Shown: one piece after another, positions 22,867 through 34,197 of the stretch
How positions within the stretch are numbered: position 1 is the stretch's first letter
Layout of the letters: every line of letters starts with the position of its first letter
From: Tetracentron sinense
Lineage: Eukaryota; Streptophyta; Magnoliopsida; Trochodendrales; Trochodendraceae
Direction of reading: 5' to 3'
DNA length: 64,000 nucleotides
NCBI GenBank assembly: GCA_015143295.1
Contig: CM026567.1
Span: 9,442,416 to 9,506,415, forward strand
The notes under the pieces: generated by a model
What the model was told of the DNA's origin: nothing
The model's input: the letters and a program-made list of their open reading frames with translations, nothing else
Databases searched by the model: none
Made by a program: the position numbers and the translations under genes

Positions 22867-23052
22867 ACCGATCGATCGGTGGTATGGACCGAGCGATTGG
22901 TGGCTTACCGGTCGATCGGTGTTATGATCGAGAGATCGGTCAAAAACACACTCTCTGGAATTTTTCCCCATACGAAAAAGTTAATCGTGCGACAGCTATC
23001 GAGCGATCGGTAGTTGACCGATCGATCGCAGGTAATGACCGAGCGATCGGTC
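22867..23052 (-). repeat. CGATCG palindrome cassette, 3' LTR of Tekay element
   Basis: Palindromes ACCGATCGATCGGT and ACCGAGCGATCGGT with the spacer (CTCTGGAA and CCCCATACGAAAAA on the plus strand). It lies about 60 bp upstream of TATAAATA when read on the minus strand. Confidence 0.9.
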
Positions 23053-23286
23053 GACCCCTGTTTTGCTGCAAAACCTTGTTTACACCACTCGAATCTTCCC
23101 CAATGCACTTCCAACACTCTTTTATGCTTTCAACACATTCCCTAAGGATATATAGACCCATTGGAACATATACGCCATAATTCCAAACACATATATTAAC
23201 ATAAGACTCATAAGTGTACAAAACCACACTTGGGCACTATTCACACACTATTCTTTCTTAGTGAAATGAAATTTTGGGGCTCTACA

Positions 23287-23302
23287 TCCCTCCCCCCTTA
23301 CA
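23287..23302 (-). other. Polypurine tract of the Tekay element
   Basis: Read on the minus strand as TTGTAAGGGGGGAGGGA directly before the 3' LTR. Confidence 0.88.
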
Positions 23303-23378
23303 AGAATTTCGTCCTCGAAATTAGAACGATGCCAAAAACATAACAAGAACAAAATACACACAAAACTAACAAGGAAAA

Positions 23379-26300
23379 CTACTCAAACAAGTGAGGGTAC
23401 TTTTCCTTCACTTCCGCTTCTCGCTCCCATGTAGCCTCTTCCTTGGAATGATGCTGCCACTTCACTAGGACTAAAGGGATAGTCTTGGTTCGCAACACTT
23501 GATCTCGACGATCCAGAATCTGAACTGGTTGTTCAACCAACGTAAGATCCTCTCGAATCTCAACAGGATCAAGAGCGATGACGTGAGACGGATCCGAAAT
23601 ATATTTTCTAAGCATAGAGACGTGAAATACATTATGGACCGCTGCCATGTGAGGCGGTAGTGCTACTCTGTAAGCAACCTCACCAACCCTTGTGACGATC
23701 TCAAATGGTCCCACGTACCTAGGACTGAGCTTTCCCTTCTTCCCGAATCGCATGATTCCCCGACTCGGCGAAATCTTCACAAAGACCCGATCTCCAACTC
23801 GAAACTCTAAATCTCTGCGGCGTTTATCCGCATAGCTCTTCTGCCTATCCTGAGCACTTTTCAATCGCTCCCGGATAATTTTGACCATTTCTGGGGTCCG
23901 CTCTATCAACTCAGGACCAAGAATTTTCCTCTCACCAACTTCATCCCAGTATAGCGGTGATCGACAACTCCGACCATACAGAGCTTCAAAAGGTGCCATC
24001 TGGATGCTTGCTTGATAGCTATTGTTGTAGGCAAACTCAACCAACGGCAACTGTTCCTCCCAACTACCCTGAAAATCCAGCATACAAGCTCGGAGCATAT
24101 CCTCCACTACTTGATTCACTCTCTCCATTTGTCCATCGGTCTGAGGATGGAAGGCGGTACTGAATTCTAAACGAGAACCCATAGCATCCTGGAAAGTTTT
24201 CCAAAACCTGGAAGTAAACCGAGGATCTAGATCGGACACGATAGAAACTGGTACACCGTGCAGTCGAACCACCTCCTTAACATATAGGGCTACCAACTGA
24301 TTTGCATTGAAAGTAGTTCGGTACGGAATAAAATGTGCAGACTTAGTCAACCTGTCCACAATCACCCAAATAGCATCGGAGCCCTTCGCCGTTCGCGGCA
24401 AACCCACAATGAAATCCATCGAGATGTTCTCCCATTTCCACTCCGGAATAGGAAGGGACTGCAAAAGACCTGCCGGCCTTTGATGTTCGGCTTTTACCTG
24501 CTGGAAAATCAAACATCTGGCGACGTACTCAGCGACTTCCCTCTTCATGTTTCGCCACCAGTAGTGCTTCTTGAGATTCTGGTACATCTTAGTACCTCCC
24601 GGATGTACCGTGTACTTTGATCGGTGAGCTTCATTCAAAATTTCATCCCTCAAAACTGCGTCGGCGGGGACACACAACCTGACCTTGAATGTGATAGCAC
24701 CATCATCATTTAAAGCGAACTCCTGATTGCCGTTACTCACCGACTTGTCTCGGTAAGCAAGCAACTCAACATCTGAATTCTGTAACTCCTTGATCTGGCT
24801 CAGGATCTGTGGCCTAACCACCATATTGGACATTATCGGCCCATAGGTGACATGCCCGAGAGTAGCGTCCAAATGACACATATCATGTAATAATTTCCAC
24901 TCTTGCACTCTCAATTGAGCCATAACTCCGTAAGGTTTTCTGCTAAGAGCATCGGCTACCACGTTAGCCTTACCCGGGTGGTACTGGATGGAACAGTCGT
25001 AGTCCTTCATGAACTCCATCCAACGACGCTGCCTCATATTCAACTCCTTCTGGAGGAAAAGATACTTCAAGCTCTTGTGGTCTGTGAACACCACGAACTC
25101 TTCTCCGTAGAGGTAGTGACGCCAAAGTTTCAGTGCAAAGATGACTGCAGCGAGCTCTAAGTCATGTGTGGGGTAATTCTGCTCATGCTCCTTCAGCTGA
25201 CGGGAAGCATAGGCGACCACCTTTTTATGCTGCATCAAAACACATCCAAGTCCCACTAGTGAAGCATCACTATAGACTTCGAAACCACCGCTCCTAGATG
25301 GAACTGTAAGAATAGGAGCCGAAGTAAGCTTCTTTTTCAACTTCAAGAAACTAGCCTCGCACTTATCACTCCAAGTGAACCTCGTGTTCTTCCGTGTGAG
25401 ATAGTTAAGCGGAGCTGCTAAACTTGAAAATCCTTCCACAAACCTTCTGTAATATCCTGCCAACCCAAGGAAACTACGAATCTCGGTGACACTCTTCGGT
25501 CTTTCCCAATTCATCACTGCTTCAATCTTTGCAGGATCAACTGAAATACCTTCAGCAGATACCACGTGTCCAAGAAAAGACACCTTGTTCAGCCAGAACT
25601 CACACTTGCTCAACTTAGCATATAGACTATGCTCTCGAAGTGTCTGCAATACCAGACGGAGATCTCTCGTATGATCCTCCTGTGACTGTGAATACACAAG
25701 GATATCATCTACGAACACGATCACATATTGATCAAGAGACGATTTGAACACCCGATTCATCAAATCCATGAATGCTGCCGGCGCGTTAGTCAGTCCAAAG
25801 GACATGACCAAAAACTCGTAATGACCGTATCGAGTTCGGAATGCTGTCTTCAGAATGTCCTCTTTCTTGATCTTCAACTGATAATAACCAGATCGAAGGT
25901 CAATCTTGGAGAAAAACTGCGCACCCTTCAATTGGTCAAACAAGTCGTTTATCCGAGGCAATGGATAACGATTCTTGATCGTGACCTTGTTCAATTGCCT
26001 GTAATCAATGCACATACGCATTGATCCATCTTTCTTCTTCACGAAGAGAACCAGAGCTCCCCAAGGTGAAACACTTGGCCGGATAAAACCAAGGCCTTGT
26101 AATTCTTCTAACTGCTCTTTTAACTCCTTAAGCTCAATAGGGGCCATCCTATACGGAGCTCTTGAAATCGGAACTGTGCCTGGAGCTAGCTCAATCGCAA
26201 ACTCGATTGCACGATCGGGAGGCAATCCCGGCAAGGTTTCCGTAAAAACATCCATATACTCACATACCACCGGAATAGGTGTGGAGTCTCGCACTTCTAC

Positions 26301-26705
26301 ACCCTCGAGACTAAGAGCTGCAAAGCGGGCAATGTCTCTTCTCTGAAGTCCCCTGAAATGAAACGGCTTTAACCCCACGGGTTTAAAATGCACCACCTTC
26401 TCGAAACACGCCACGTGTCCATGGTGAGTTGAGAGCCAATCCATACCTAGGATGACATCGAAATCCCAATCCTGAAATCCCAGAAGGATCAAGTCGACTG
26501 GCAACTCGTGCTGCATGACTTGTACAACACTATCCGGATACACTTTATCTGTCTCAATAGATTTTCCCAATGGAGTCGAAATGGACAACTCCCTAAGTAG
26601 CTTGCTTGGCTCGGACATATAGCCTTTGGCAAAGCTTGGTGAAACGAACGAGTGAGTGGATCCTGTGTCTATCAACACTCTTGCCAAACATTCATTTACG
26701 AGCAA
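23379..26705 (-). CDS. pol: Tekay pol: protease, RT, RNase H, integrase, chromodomain-like end
   Basis: A long open frame of about 1108 residues. Protease: DTGSTHSF at about 13-20. Reverse transcriptase: about 215-380, with [18 protein letters not shown] and the catalytic FVDDILVYS at 331-339. RNase H: about 480-590, with YSDAS and TDHKSLKYL. Integrase: a zinc-binding part, then [19 protein letters not shown] and [14 protein letters not shown]. The C-terminal end [19 protein letters not shown] resembles the group II chromodomain of Tekay/Del elements, thought to guide insertion to marked chromatin. There is no ATG at the upstream end; in this lineage gag and pol are normally one polyprotein. 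Treated as a fossil copy that still looks largely open. Confidence 0.93.
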   Translation of the reverse strand: MLVNECLARVLIDTGSTHSFVSPSFAKGYMSEPSKLLRELSISTPLGKSIETDKVYPDSVVQVMQHELPVDLILLGFQDWDFDVILGMDWLSTHHGHVACFEKVVHFKPVGLKPFHFRGLQRRDIARFAALSLEGVEVRDSTPIPVVCEYMDVFTETLPGLPPDRAIEFAIELAPGTVPISRAPYRMAPIELKELKEQLEELQGLGFIRPSVSPWGALVLFVKKKDGSMRMCIDYRQLNKVTIKNRYPLPRINDLFDQLKGAQFFSKIDLRSGYYQLKIKKEDILKTAFRTRYGHYEFLVMSFGLTNAPAAFMDLMNRVFKSSLDQYVIVFVDDILVYSQSQEDHTRDLRLVLQTLREHSLYAKLSKCEFWLNKVSFLGHVVSAEGISVDPAKIEAVMNWERPKSVTEIRSFLGLAGYYRRFVEGFSSLAAPLNYLTRKNTRFTWSDKCEASFLKLKKKLTSAPILTVPSRSGGFEVYSDASLVGLGCVLMQHKKVVAYASRQLKEHEQNYPTHDLELAAVIFALKLWRHYLYGEEFVVFTDHKSLKYLFLQKELNMRQRRWMEFMKDYDCSIQYHPGKANVVADALSRKPYGVMAQLRVQEWKLLHDMCHLDATLGHVTYGPIMSNMVVRPQILSQIKELQNSDVELLAYRDKSVSNGNQEFALNDDGAITFKVRLCVPADAVLRDEILNEAHRSKYTVHPGGTKMYQNLKKHYWWRNMKREVAEYVARCLIFQQVKAEHQRPAGLLQSLPIPEWKWENISMDFIVGLPRTAKGSDAIWVIVDRLTKSAHFIPYRTTFNANQLVALYVKEVVRLHGVPVSIVSDLDPRFTSRFWKTFQDAMGSRLEFSTAFHPQTDGQMERVNQVVEDMLRACMLDFQGSWEEQLPLVEFAYNNSYQASIQMAPFEALYGRSCRSPLYWDEVGERKILGPELIERTPEMVKIIRERLKSAQDRQKSYADKRRRDLEFRVGDRVFVKISPSRGIMRFGKKGKLSPRYVGPFEIVTRVGEVAYRVALPPHMAAVHNVFHVSMLRKYISDPSHVIALDPVEIREDLTLVEQPVQILDRRDQVLRTKTIPLVLVKWQHHSKEEATWEREAEVKEKYPHLFE

Positions 26706-26983
26706 CGAACCTGAGAATTTGAATCATCCCAGTTATAACACAACTATACATATAGATACAAACATCACAAAACACCACATAGGATATATATATAGATACG
26801 AACATATCATGGCAATATTAGAACTTCGACAAAGACTAGTTCGCGCGTACCTTGTACAACATCATCAGATGCCTGTGCGTCTCTATCAGTCATGGCAAAG
26901 ACTCTGCCCTGGTTCGCCTGACGAGGCTGCTGGGTAGGCTGCAAGGATCTAGAGGCCTGAGATGAAGACCCCTGAAGTGAATT

Positions 26984-28066
26984 CTACCTGCCTGGAGGCC
27001 GAACTCCCTGTGATCCAGACTGTGACTGCTTGCGCGGGCAATCTCGAATCATATGGCCCATCTCGCCACAGTGGAAGCATCCACCTGACATTCTTCGGCA
27101 ATCTCCAGTCTTATGCCGACGACCACATACGGCGCACTCCTCAAATGTCTGCGATGCGGAGGAAGCCGGAGGCATAACCCTCGTAGCTTGCGATGCCGTA
27201 GGACGCGGTGCCTGAGGCGCCAAAGAAGGTCTCTGAGCCGACATCGGCTGGGAGAACTGGTACGGTGCAGTCCTAGTCCTTTTCTCTGAAGAACTACTCG
27301 ACTGACCCCGAGACATGCTCTTCCTGAAGCCACTGTCTCTTCTTCTCACGAAGTCTTCCGCATTCTTTTCGGCGATCTTTGCCTTCCCTACTATCTCTCT
27401 CCAAGAATCTACCTGGAGGATGGACACCCGATCTCGGATGAAAGCCTTCAAGCCCATCTCAAACTTCCTGACCTGTAGGTCTTCAGTAGCCACCAAGTGC
27501 GGAGCAAACCTAGACAACTCGGTGAACTTAGCCTCATACTCGGCTACGCTCATCGACCCTTGCTCCAAAAGCATAAACTCTCTCGCCTTTTGTTCCCGAA
27601 TAAACCTGGGAAAGTACTGTTCCCTGAAAGTCTCTAAGAACTCCACCCAAGTCCAGGGCACACCTGCCTTAGCAACATCTCTCTGCCTTTGGGTAGCTCT
27701 CCACCAGTGTTCGGCTTCACCTTCCATCACGAAGGAAGCCCATTCTACCCTTTGCTCATCGGTACAACGGAGAGCCCGGAAGGTCTTCTCCAGCTGCATA
27801 ATCCAAGACTCGGCCACCATGGGGTCCAGAGTGCCATAGAATGTAGGAGGCTGCAGTCTCCTAAAAGCTTCGAGCCCCGCGGTGTGATGCACCGGTGTAG
27901 GCACAGGCGTGGACGGTGGGGTAGGCATAGGCCTTGCTGCCAACAATGCCAAAGTCTCGGCTATGGAGTCCATAGCATTTGTGAAATACAACGGTTCCTC
28001 TTCTCTCGGAACTTCACTCTCGGCCTTCCGAGTATGGTAACCTCGACCCCGATTGCCACGTCTCAT
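26984..28066 (-). CDS. gag: Tekay gag
   Basis: About 360 residues from the ATG at 28066 (MRRGNRGRGYHTRK), chosen because the same MRR-N-RGRGY start occurs in the related element at 14834. It has the retrotransposon gag core (AESWIMQLEKTFRALRCTDEQRVEWASFVMEGEAEHWW and TWVEFLETFREQYFP), a Ser/Pro/Gln linker, and two Cys/His knuckles near the C-terminus (CAVCGRRHKTGDC and CFHCGEMGHMIRDC). Gag forms the virus-like particle and binds element RNA through the knuckles. Confidence 0.93.
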   Translation of the reverse strand: MRRGNRGRGYHTRKAESEVPREEEPLYFTNAMDSIAETLALLAARPMPTPPSTPVPTPVHHTAGLEAFRRLQPPTFYGTLDPMVAESWIMQLEKTFRALRCTDEQRVEWASFVMEGEAEHWWRATQRQRDVAKAGVPWTWVEFLETFREQYFPRFIREQKAREFMLLEQGSMSVAEYEAKFTELSRFAPHLVATEDLQVRKFEMGLKAFIRDRVSILQVDSWREIVGKAKIAEKNAEDFVRRRDSGFRKSMSRGQSSSSSEKRTRTAPYQFSQPMSAQRPSLAPQAPRPTASQATRVMPPASSASQTFEECAVCGRRHKTGDCRRMSGGCFHCGEMGHMIRDCPRKQSQSGSQGVRPPGR

Positions 28067-28420
28067 GATATCGAATCCTGAGATCAATTTGGCAAAACAT
28101 GAGTCTAACTTGGATACCAAACCTCACATATCATATAGCAATTCAATAATCATGAAATGCTATACTGCACGTAGTATACATCGAGGTATATATATATATC
28201 ATCATATAATTATACTTTAGAGCCTATACTAGAACCTTGCATAGGATCACATCGATCTCGGATCCTATACTGACCTAAGAATTCACTTGATACCGGTTAT
28301 GTCGTGGTAACAAGCCTAAGACAACTGAGTCCTTCCGAGTTCTAAGTTCAACTCATAGGAATTACTTCCGCTTAGGCCAAGCCTGAGTGACCTAACTACG
28401 TCTATCGTCAGACATAACTA

Positions 28421-28432
28421 GCTCTGATACCA
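28421..28432 (-). promoter_or_regulatory. Primer binding site, initiator tRNA-Met
   Basis: TGGTATCAGAGC on the minus strand, four bases from the 5' LTR end. Confidence 0.92.
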
Positions 28433-28741
28433 AGTCTGTCGCGACCCAAAATACCCCCTAGGAGTTAAGGATACTTTAACTCGTGACCGCCGTATCATAC
28501 CTCCAGTATGATACATAAGGCACACGTGGAAACCTGTCAGAGTACCTGAATATACATCGCGGAAACTAAATACAATGCACAGCGGAAAAATAAAATACTA
28601 AACATAGCGGAAGCAAAATGAATACTTCTATAACTTGGCTCAAGTAAGAACCAACAAGTACACATGTGTGAGAAACCCAAAAGTGGAGTGGACAAACCCC
28701 ACACTCACCTAACAAAATGACACAAGTTCTAAGTCGGTCGA

Positions 28742-28882
28742 TCAACAGAAATCGAAGTCACGACTCCTATCTAAAGCACCATCGTTATGATAGTGATCCA
28801 TGGAAGGCTCCGGGTCACGGTACTCCTCCTCGACCCAAGGTTCTTCGCCACACAAATCGAATGGAACCCGAGCACCTGCCGA
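28742..28882 (-). CDS. Small acidic reading frame, 5' LTR of Tekay element
   Basis: Same 46-codon frame as at 21713-21853: SAG, PFDLC, EEPWVEEEY, DRSRDFDFC and stop. In this LTR it would lie in the 5' leader of the genomic RNA, between promoter and gag. The start is not an obvious ATG; see the copy at 21713-21853. Confidence 0.45.
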   Translation of the reverse strand, partial: SAGARVPFDLCGEEPWVEEEYRDPEPSMDHYHNDGALDRSRDFDFC

Positions 28883-29885
28883 TCATAACAATATCGACTG
28901 AGCATGGAATACTCAGTGTATACAAACTAATAACAATAAAGCGGTTAGGCATGGAGCATACAAGACATGGAGAATGAAATCCGTAAATTCCTTAAAGCAT
29001 GGAAATCGTGAAAGCATATGTGAGATAACATTCAAAAACCAAAACTGTAACCGTGTGAGTCAATCGATAATCATAGCCTTATGAGTTCATGGAGTTACTT
29101 AGAGTCATTATGATCCGTAGAGACATAGAGCATAGAGCAATAACCTTAGAGCATTTCCATAGAGCATAACCTTAGAGATCTTGGAGCATTTCATTGTGAT
29201 CCGTGGAGCTTGTGAGACGATCTTAGAGCATTATCATAGAGTTTCCTTGTGAGCATGGTATGATCCTTAGAGCTTGTGAAACGATCTTAGAGAAATCATA
29301 GAGTTACTTAGAATCATTCATTATTCGTCTTTTCGTGAAAAACCTTTGTTTGTATTTTGAGAAATCCATGGAAACCATCGGTTTATGCGAGACATGCGAG
29401 TATATGCACTTAATAAGAGAAATCATCGTATTTAAGCATAGAATCCCTTAGAGGTATTTTATCAAACACTTAGAGTGCATCATAATAGTAACCTTCATCT
29501 AAGTATATAATCACACCTTTTCATACATAAAATCAATACATATAGATAGGGCATAGATAAGAAGAATCATATTTCCTAACTAGTAGGATTGCAAGATTGT
29601 AGTAGAGTGTATCTACCTTGGTGAAATCAAAGACTTTGATTCCCAAAGGCTTGAACAAGCAATAACCTTGTGTTCTTGGTTGAGAATCACCAAGGGAAGT
29701 GGAAGAACCTTGATCTTCCACAAGCTTGATCAACAAGTAGTTCCTCTCCTTCTTCTCTCTCTCAAAATCTCCTAAGATAGGGCACAGAGGGTTTCTGAAA
29801 CCCTAAGGCACGAACTCAGCCTATTTATAGGCAAAGGGTGATGGTTAAAGTCTTAAACACCCTTAATGAAGAAAATCTGCGTCTG

Positions 29886-30070
29886 ACCGATCGATCGGTG
29901 GTATGGACCGAGCGATCGGTGGCTTACCGGTCGATCGGTGTTATGACCAAGAGATCGGTCAAAAACACAATCTCTTGAATTTTTCCCCATACAAAAAAGT
30001 TAACCGTGCGACAGCTATCGAGCGATCGGTAGTTGACCGATCGATCGCAGGTAATGACCGAGCGATCGGT
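29886..30070 (-). repeat. CGATCG palindrome cassette, 5' LTR of Tekay element
   Basis: As in the partner LTR. About 55-60 bp separate the cassette from TATAAATA. Confidence 0.9.
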
Positions 30071-30310
30071 CGACCCCTGTTTTGCTGCAAAACGTTGTTT
30101 ACACCACTCGAATCTTCCCCAATGCACTTCCAACACTCTTTTATGCTTTCAACACATTCCCTAAGGATATATAGACCCATTGGAACATATACGCCATAAT
30201 TCCAAACACATATATTAACATAAGACTCATAAGTGTACAAAACCACACTTGGGCACTATTCACACACTATTCATTCTTAGTGAAATGAAATTTCGGGGCT
30301 CTACAGCAAT

Positions 30311-30846
30311 CATGATCGCTACCAGTCGTTCTGACATTGTTCCTTGTAGTTGGAAAAAATTTAAAATTCTTCTTCTGTGAAGTAAGCACCAGTCATCTCA
30401 TATAGAGGATTAGGTGCATTGAAAACCACTTGAGGTATTTCCGATACTGCCTCTAGCATTACTGACTAGACCATTGGTTTTTCAGAGTCATAACCTTCGG
30501 GTGGAAGGATTCTTCCTAATTTTCTTAGAGAGGTTATTAGGGCCTCTTCTTACTCTGATCCCTCTTGGGATCCATTGGCATCAGGCTCTGGGGCTGATTG
30601 AACTAGGTCCTGGGCTTTGCCTTCGGCCTGATTCTTACAACTCCTCCTCCTCGGAATTGTTTGATTGGGAGCTACTGTTTCAACAGCTCTAGAAGATTCT
30701 GTCTCATCCAAAGTAGCTAGAATGGCAGTGGCTGTGTTCTGAGAGCATTGCCTTTTTGAGAGATTTTGCTCGAGCGGTGTATCGGTTCCTTGGAACAACG
30801 GAGTTGTAAACTGCTCTGGATTGGGATTGTTCCTTCTACCAACCAT
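30311..30846 (-). pseudogene. Tat-1 gag, N-terminal part
   Basis: The minus strand from an ATG at 30846 reads MVGRRNNPNPEQFTTPLFQG, then Glu/Ala/Pro-rich text, the low-complexity N-terminus usual for Tat gag. It continues into the insertion at 21408-30305. Decayed. Confidence 0.6.
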
Positions 30847-30849
30847 ATT

Positions 30850-32690
30850 TACAGATACCCTTTCATAATGGGGTTAAGACGTACTGGTCCTTGGTTCCTC
30901 CCGAACACGATGAGTATGAGATGGTCTTTGCTTTTTAGACCTTCTTAGCTTTGACCGGTAATTGTATGCCCTCCTTGGAGGAGCTGAGGGGTATTTCTGA
31001 TTTCTGAGCTGGAAGATTTCTTCAAGAGTCTTCTTCCTTGGCATTTCAAAGGGAAAAGAACTTATATTTAGCACTTTGACCAGAGGGTCATAGGGTGCTC
31101 TAGTTCTTCTTTTTGGTTTCGTATTTGTTCGGCCCCAGAATGGGCTGACATCTTTAGATGGACGTCGTTGATGTTGATGACGAATATTTGTCGTCATTAC
31201 TACGAAGGTCATGGGATTAATGCCTCTGAATACATTTGGACCTAGTCTGAACAACAAGTTCCTGTCTGCTAGTGCTGAGTCCAGGTTTATGTTTGCATTA
31301 ACAACTAGGTGACTTTGATCACAGTTGTTAATGCCCCTTACGTAGTTCGAGGAGACTCACAAGTTCACACATTCACTTCTTTATCTGATAACATCGTTCA
31401 TGATGTCATCAGGAGTTGAATTCTATCCCAGGGGGACTCTGTTCCTGTTGGCCTTCAACTGCCAACTTTTCCCTTTCTTGGAAGAGTAACTATCTATGGA
31501 TGGTGTTGAATTTTTCCACTCTTCCCTCCTTCTACTAAGAGGGGCTTGTTCATGCACTCTTTTATCTGCAGACTCAGGTCTGCTTCTAGACCTATCCATG
31601 GAGTTGCTTGCAACTCTGCTTGCAAGATAAGCCTCAGCTGGACCCTTAGGTCGGGCTGGGTTTTGGGTCCATAGACCTTGATTAGTGTCTGTGGAAGGGC
31701 ATTGCCTCTTGCTCGTGGAGTGGCCTTGGCCAATTCTTCTTCTGTCTGCAGGATTAGCTTGCGAACCAGTCTTTTGATCTGGGGATCTAGTCCGAGGATT
31801 AGTTCCCTGCAATTTTGCTGAGAAAGCTTTTGTAAAATCTTTTAGGCCAGTGGCCTTGTTTTTTTGCCCTAAGATAATTTGGGCAGCATCTCCCTTCTAT
31901 TGATAAACTTTTGAAGGGTGAGTCCCATCAATCGACTTGGGCTGGAGGACTTCAACAGTTTGTCTTAGAATCGGCCCATATGGCTTTTCTTGTTTAGATC
32001 TTGACTGGCTTATGGTTTAGGCTCGAAACGAGCTCGCTCCATTAGTTGACCCCGAAGGGTTAACAAATTTGGAATCCCTTTTTAGAGTTTTTGGTGACAT
32101 AGGTCTACCTTTTAGACTGACCTGTCGTGAAGTGGCTGAGCCACTTTGCCTTGTGTGCACCCGGTTGGGTGCACCCTTCTTGATATCCATGGACAAAATT
32201 GTTTGCGGGTGGGTACTTCTTTTCTGAAGTGCTCGTGGATTGGCTGGCATCCTCTGGGATACCTGCTGACTGGCGACCTGTTGTTGGTGGACAACCTGAT
32301 GTGGGCGGGCTGCCTGCCTTTGATTTAGGCGGGCAAACTGCCTTTCCACCCCTAAGTTGATGGGGTGGGTTCTGCTTCTGCTGCGGATTGGGGCGTCTTC
32401 AACAGAGGCCTAGTCTGGTGACCGCGGCCTTTTTACAAAGGTCTGGCCATTTGGCTGGACTTGCCTGGCTGGAGCTACTGCTACCTCTGCCCAGGTGAGT
32501 GGATGAGTCACCGGGATCCGAATCGGGGCTATATACACCCGCCGGTTAATGGTCAGGATGTAGGACCGACGAATGCAGACTATCTCGATGATCCTGGTCA
32601 GCGACTATAAGAAAAGAGAGGAAATAATCACTCAACTGCTCTTTTTTTGTGATTTTTATTTTTATCTTTCTTCAAAGATGAGAGGAGAAG
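30850..32690 (-). other. Tat-1 leader between 5' LTR and gag
   Basis: About 1.8 kb with several medium open stretches on the minus strand (near 31257-30874, 31812-31423 and 32349-32017), rich in Arg, Gln, Ser and Pro. None shows a domain I recognise. Tat elements often have long leaders, sometimes with an extra ORF before gag, so this may be a decayed ORF or untranslated sequence. Confidence 0.45.
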
Positions 32691-32693
32691 AAT

Positions 32694-32711
32694 GTCCCAC
32701 CAAGCGTGCCA
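32694..32711 (-). promoter_or_regulatory. Tat-1 primer binding site
   Basis: On the minus strand TGGCACGCTTGGTGGGAC, starting with the TGG that pairs with the tRNA CCA end. It resembles the TGGCACGC..GGTGGGAC primer sites seen in plant Tat-type elements. The exact tRNA was not determined. Confidence 0.65.
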
Positions 32712-34020
32712 TTAATTTATAAGTATCAAAATTGTTTCTTTGTTTTCAAATTTCCTCCATTGATGTATGCAGTTTATTGATTGTTGTGGGGGACAATCCT
32801 TCCAATCTGAGTAAATTCAGACTGTTAATTACCTTCCCTATTTGGGGAAGTACCTTTGATTAAGAAGAAAGATTAAACAAAGAACAAGATATTGAATAAA
32901 GTATTTGTATTTATTCAATGGAGTTGCCCAGATCCCATGTAGGCATTACAAGATACCTCATAGAGGTTTTAACATCAAAAGAAAGAAAAGAAAGAGAGGT
33001 GGCCTTATTGAGGGTTCACTTGGTATTCTCCATATGGGGGAGATCCTTCTTCAACCTCTTTTGTTGCTGTTGTTCCTGCCAAGAAAGCTCTGCTCTGTAT
33101 GCTTTTGTGCCTTTCGAGTGTCAGAGTCCTCTTTGGACTCCCCTTTGACATGCTCTTTTTTAGGAAATCAAAAAAGTCCAACTCTTCTTAGAGAGGGTCA
33201 TCTGTCCAAGATAGTTGGTTTCTCTTATCTTAGAGAAACCACCCGGATGAGAGTCCTTTTTGAAGGACTACAAATTGGCTTCTGTTTCTGGGAAACCTAG
33301 GGAGATTCAACTATCCCCCTAAAAAGAGAAAAGATTCTTATCTTTCCATAAAAGGGAAGAGATAACTTTCCCTTTCAGATAAGGTGCCATATGGCACTCT
33401 CTCATTAGAGAAAGAGAATGGATCTCTATCTCGGGATCCCCCAAAGCTGACATAGAGTCCTTTTTATTAAGGATTCATTGTCACATGGCAGTTAAATAAT
33501 GGCTGCCATCTTAGAAAGGACTAACCTTGGTCAGTCTGTAATTAAAGAGGTGAGACCCATGGTCTCACCTGCGGTTTAGGTCAAGTTCAAGCATATTTGG
33601 ACCGCAGACCAGGGTCTGACCTTAGTCCGCAGACCAATATAGGGTGCGACCATGGGTCCAACCCTTGGTCTAGGTTAGGTCCATGGCCTTTTATGGTCAT
33701 GGACTGGGCTAGTCATTGACTGGCCAACAGATGGACTCGTGAAGTCTATCCGCAAGTTTGAATAAGGGTCTATTTGCAAGGGTTGGCCTTTGGCCAGCCT
33801 GCAAGATTGACTTATAAAGTCTATCCATGGGGAATATTTATAGGTCTGCTCGTAGACTAACTTATGGAGTTAGTCCGCAAGGGTCTGTTTAACCGGGTTT
33901 GTCTAAAGAGATAGACCCAAACCATGTGAGGTCTTGGGCTTGATGTGGTGTACACACTCCTCCTTTGATTTGGTGTGAAGTGGCGCACTGAAGTTGGTGA
34001 ACCCCGGCTTAATCTGGTGT
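32712..34020 (-). repeat. Tat-1 5' LTR (approximate edges)
   Basis: About 1.3 kb between the primer site and the point where Tat-2 RNase H text begins. The minus strand has TATAAATATT near 33842-33833. Short degenerate palindromic repeats (GGTCTGCGGAC-like, CCATGG) lie at about 33540-33720. The left edge is within about 25 bp of 32712. The right edge may be TGTGACACC on the minus strand near 34023. The partner LTR lies off the window, so the edges cannot be confirmed here. Confidence 0.55.
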
Positions 34021-34197
34021 CACAATTTCGCTCCCCATAATTAGCACATTGAGGTAGGCCAAGTACAGGACTTGCCTTGCTTCTCGGATGGCCCAAGATT
34101 CATTTGCCTGATAAATTACCAAAGATGAGTCGCCATAGACGTCTTTCTCTTCAATCTTGATGCCCAAGGCTTCCTTCAGTCCGAATATGCACACCTC
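34021..34197 (-). pseudogene. Tat-2 second RNase H, downstream part
   Basis: The minus strand reads CIFGLKEALGIKI and VYGDSSLVIYQANESWAI, the middle of a Tat aRNH with one active-site Asp. The preceding residues (NNKAEYEA) lie on the other side of the solo LTR at 34198-36414. Similarity ends near 34040, taken as the junction with Tat-1. Confidence 0.7.

Larger units (their letters stand above)
21408..23286 (-). repeat. 3' LTR of the Tekay element at 21408-30305
   Basis: 1879 bp, TGTCGCGACCC to GGGGCTCTACA on the plus strand. The minus-strand TATA box is TATAAATA near 22803-22810, and the palindrome cassette lies upstream of it. Degenerate GAGCAT/CTTAGAG repeats at about 22040-22330 hold the minisatellite slot. 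Confidence 0.94.
21408..30305 (-). mobile_element. Tekay (Del-type chromovirus) element, near-whole, minus orientation
   Basis: An 8.9 kb Ty3/gypsy element flanked by perfect GCAAT duplications (21403-21407 and 30306-30310). On the minus strand it has a 5' LTR (30305-28437), tRNA-Met primer site, gag, pol with protease, RT, RNase H, integrase and a C-terminal chromodomain-like end, a polypurine tract, and a 3' LTR (23286-21408). Gag and pol are read here as two frames; it looks near-whole, with perhaps one break. By eye the LTRs differ by about 1% plus a 10-bp indel, so insertion is recent, probably under a million or so years. It is a different Tekay LTR subfamily from the one at 12099-18518. 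Confidence 0.95.
28437..30305 (-). repeat. 5' LTR of the Tekay element at 21408-30305
   Basis: 1869 bp, near-identical to the 3' LTR. TATAAATA lies near 29822-29829 on the minus strand, and the palindrome cassette is upstream of it. The presumed leader runs leftwards through the repeats, hairpin and small acidic frame to the primer site. Confidence 0.94.
1..34020 (-). mobile_element. Tat-1: Ty3/gypsy Tat-lineage LTR retrotransposon, old and broken, 3' end off window
   Basis: Read on the minus strand, the order is 5' LTR (about 34020-32712), primer site, leader, gag, protease, reverse transcriptase, RNase H, a second RNase H of cellular type, and integrase, running off the left edge. The dual RNase H ahead of integrase is the hallmark of the Tat lineage. 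The element is interrupted by a solo LTR (2427-4655), a nested set of three elements (9750-21208) and a Tekay element (21408-30305). Coding parts are heavily decayed with many breaks. The right edge near 34020 is placed where homology to the Tat-2 RNase H stops; its partner target duplication would lie off the window, so nesting in Tat-2 is inferred. Confidence 0.8.

Noticed and set aside
30874-32349. Arg/Gln/Ser-rich frames in the Tat-1 leader as possible host genes
   Set aside because: They lie between a Tat primer site and Tat gag on the element's own strand, have no domain, and are best explained as decayed leader or ORF sequence of the element.
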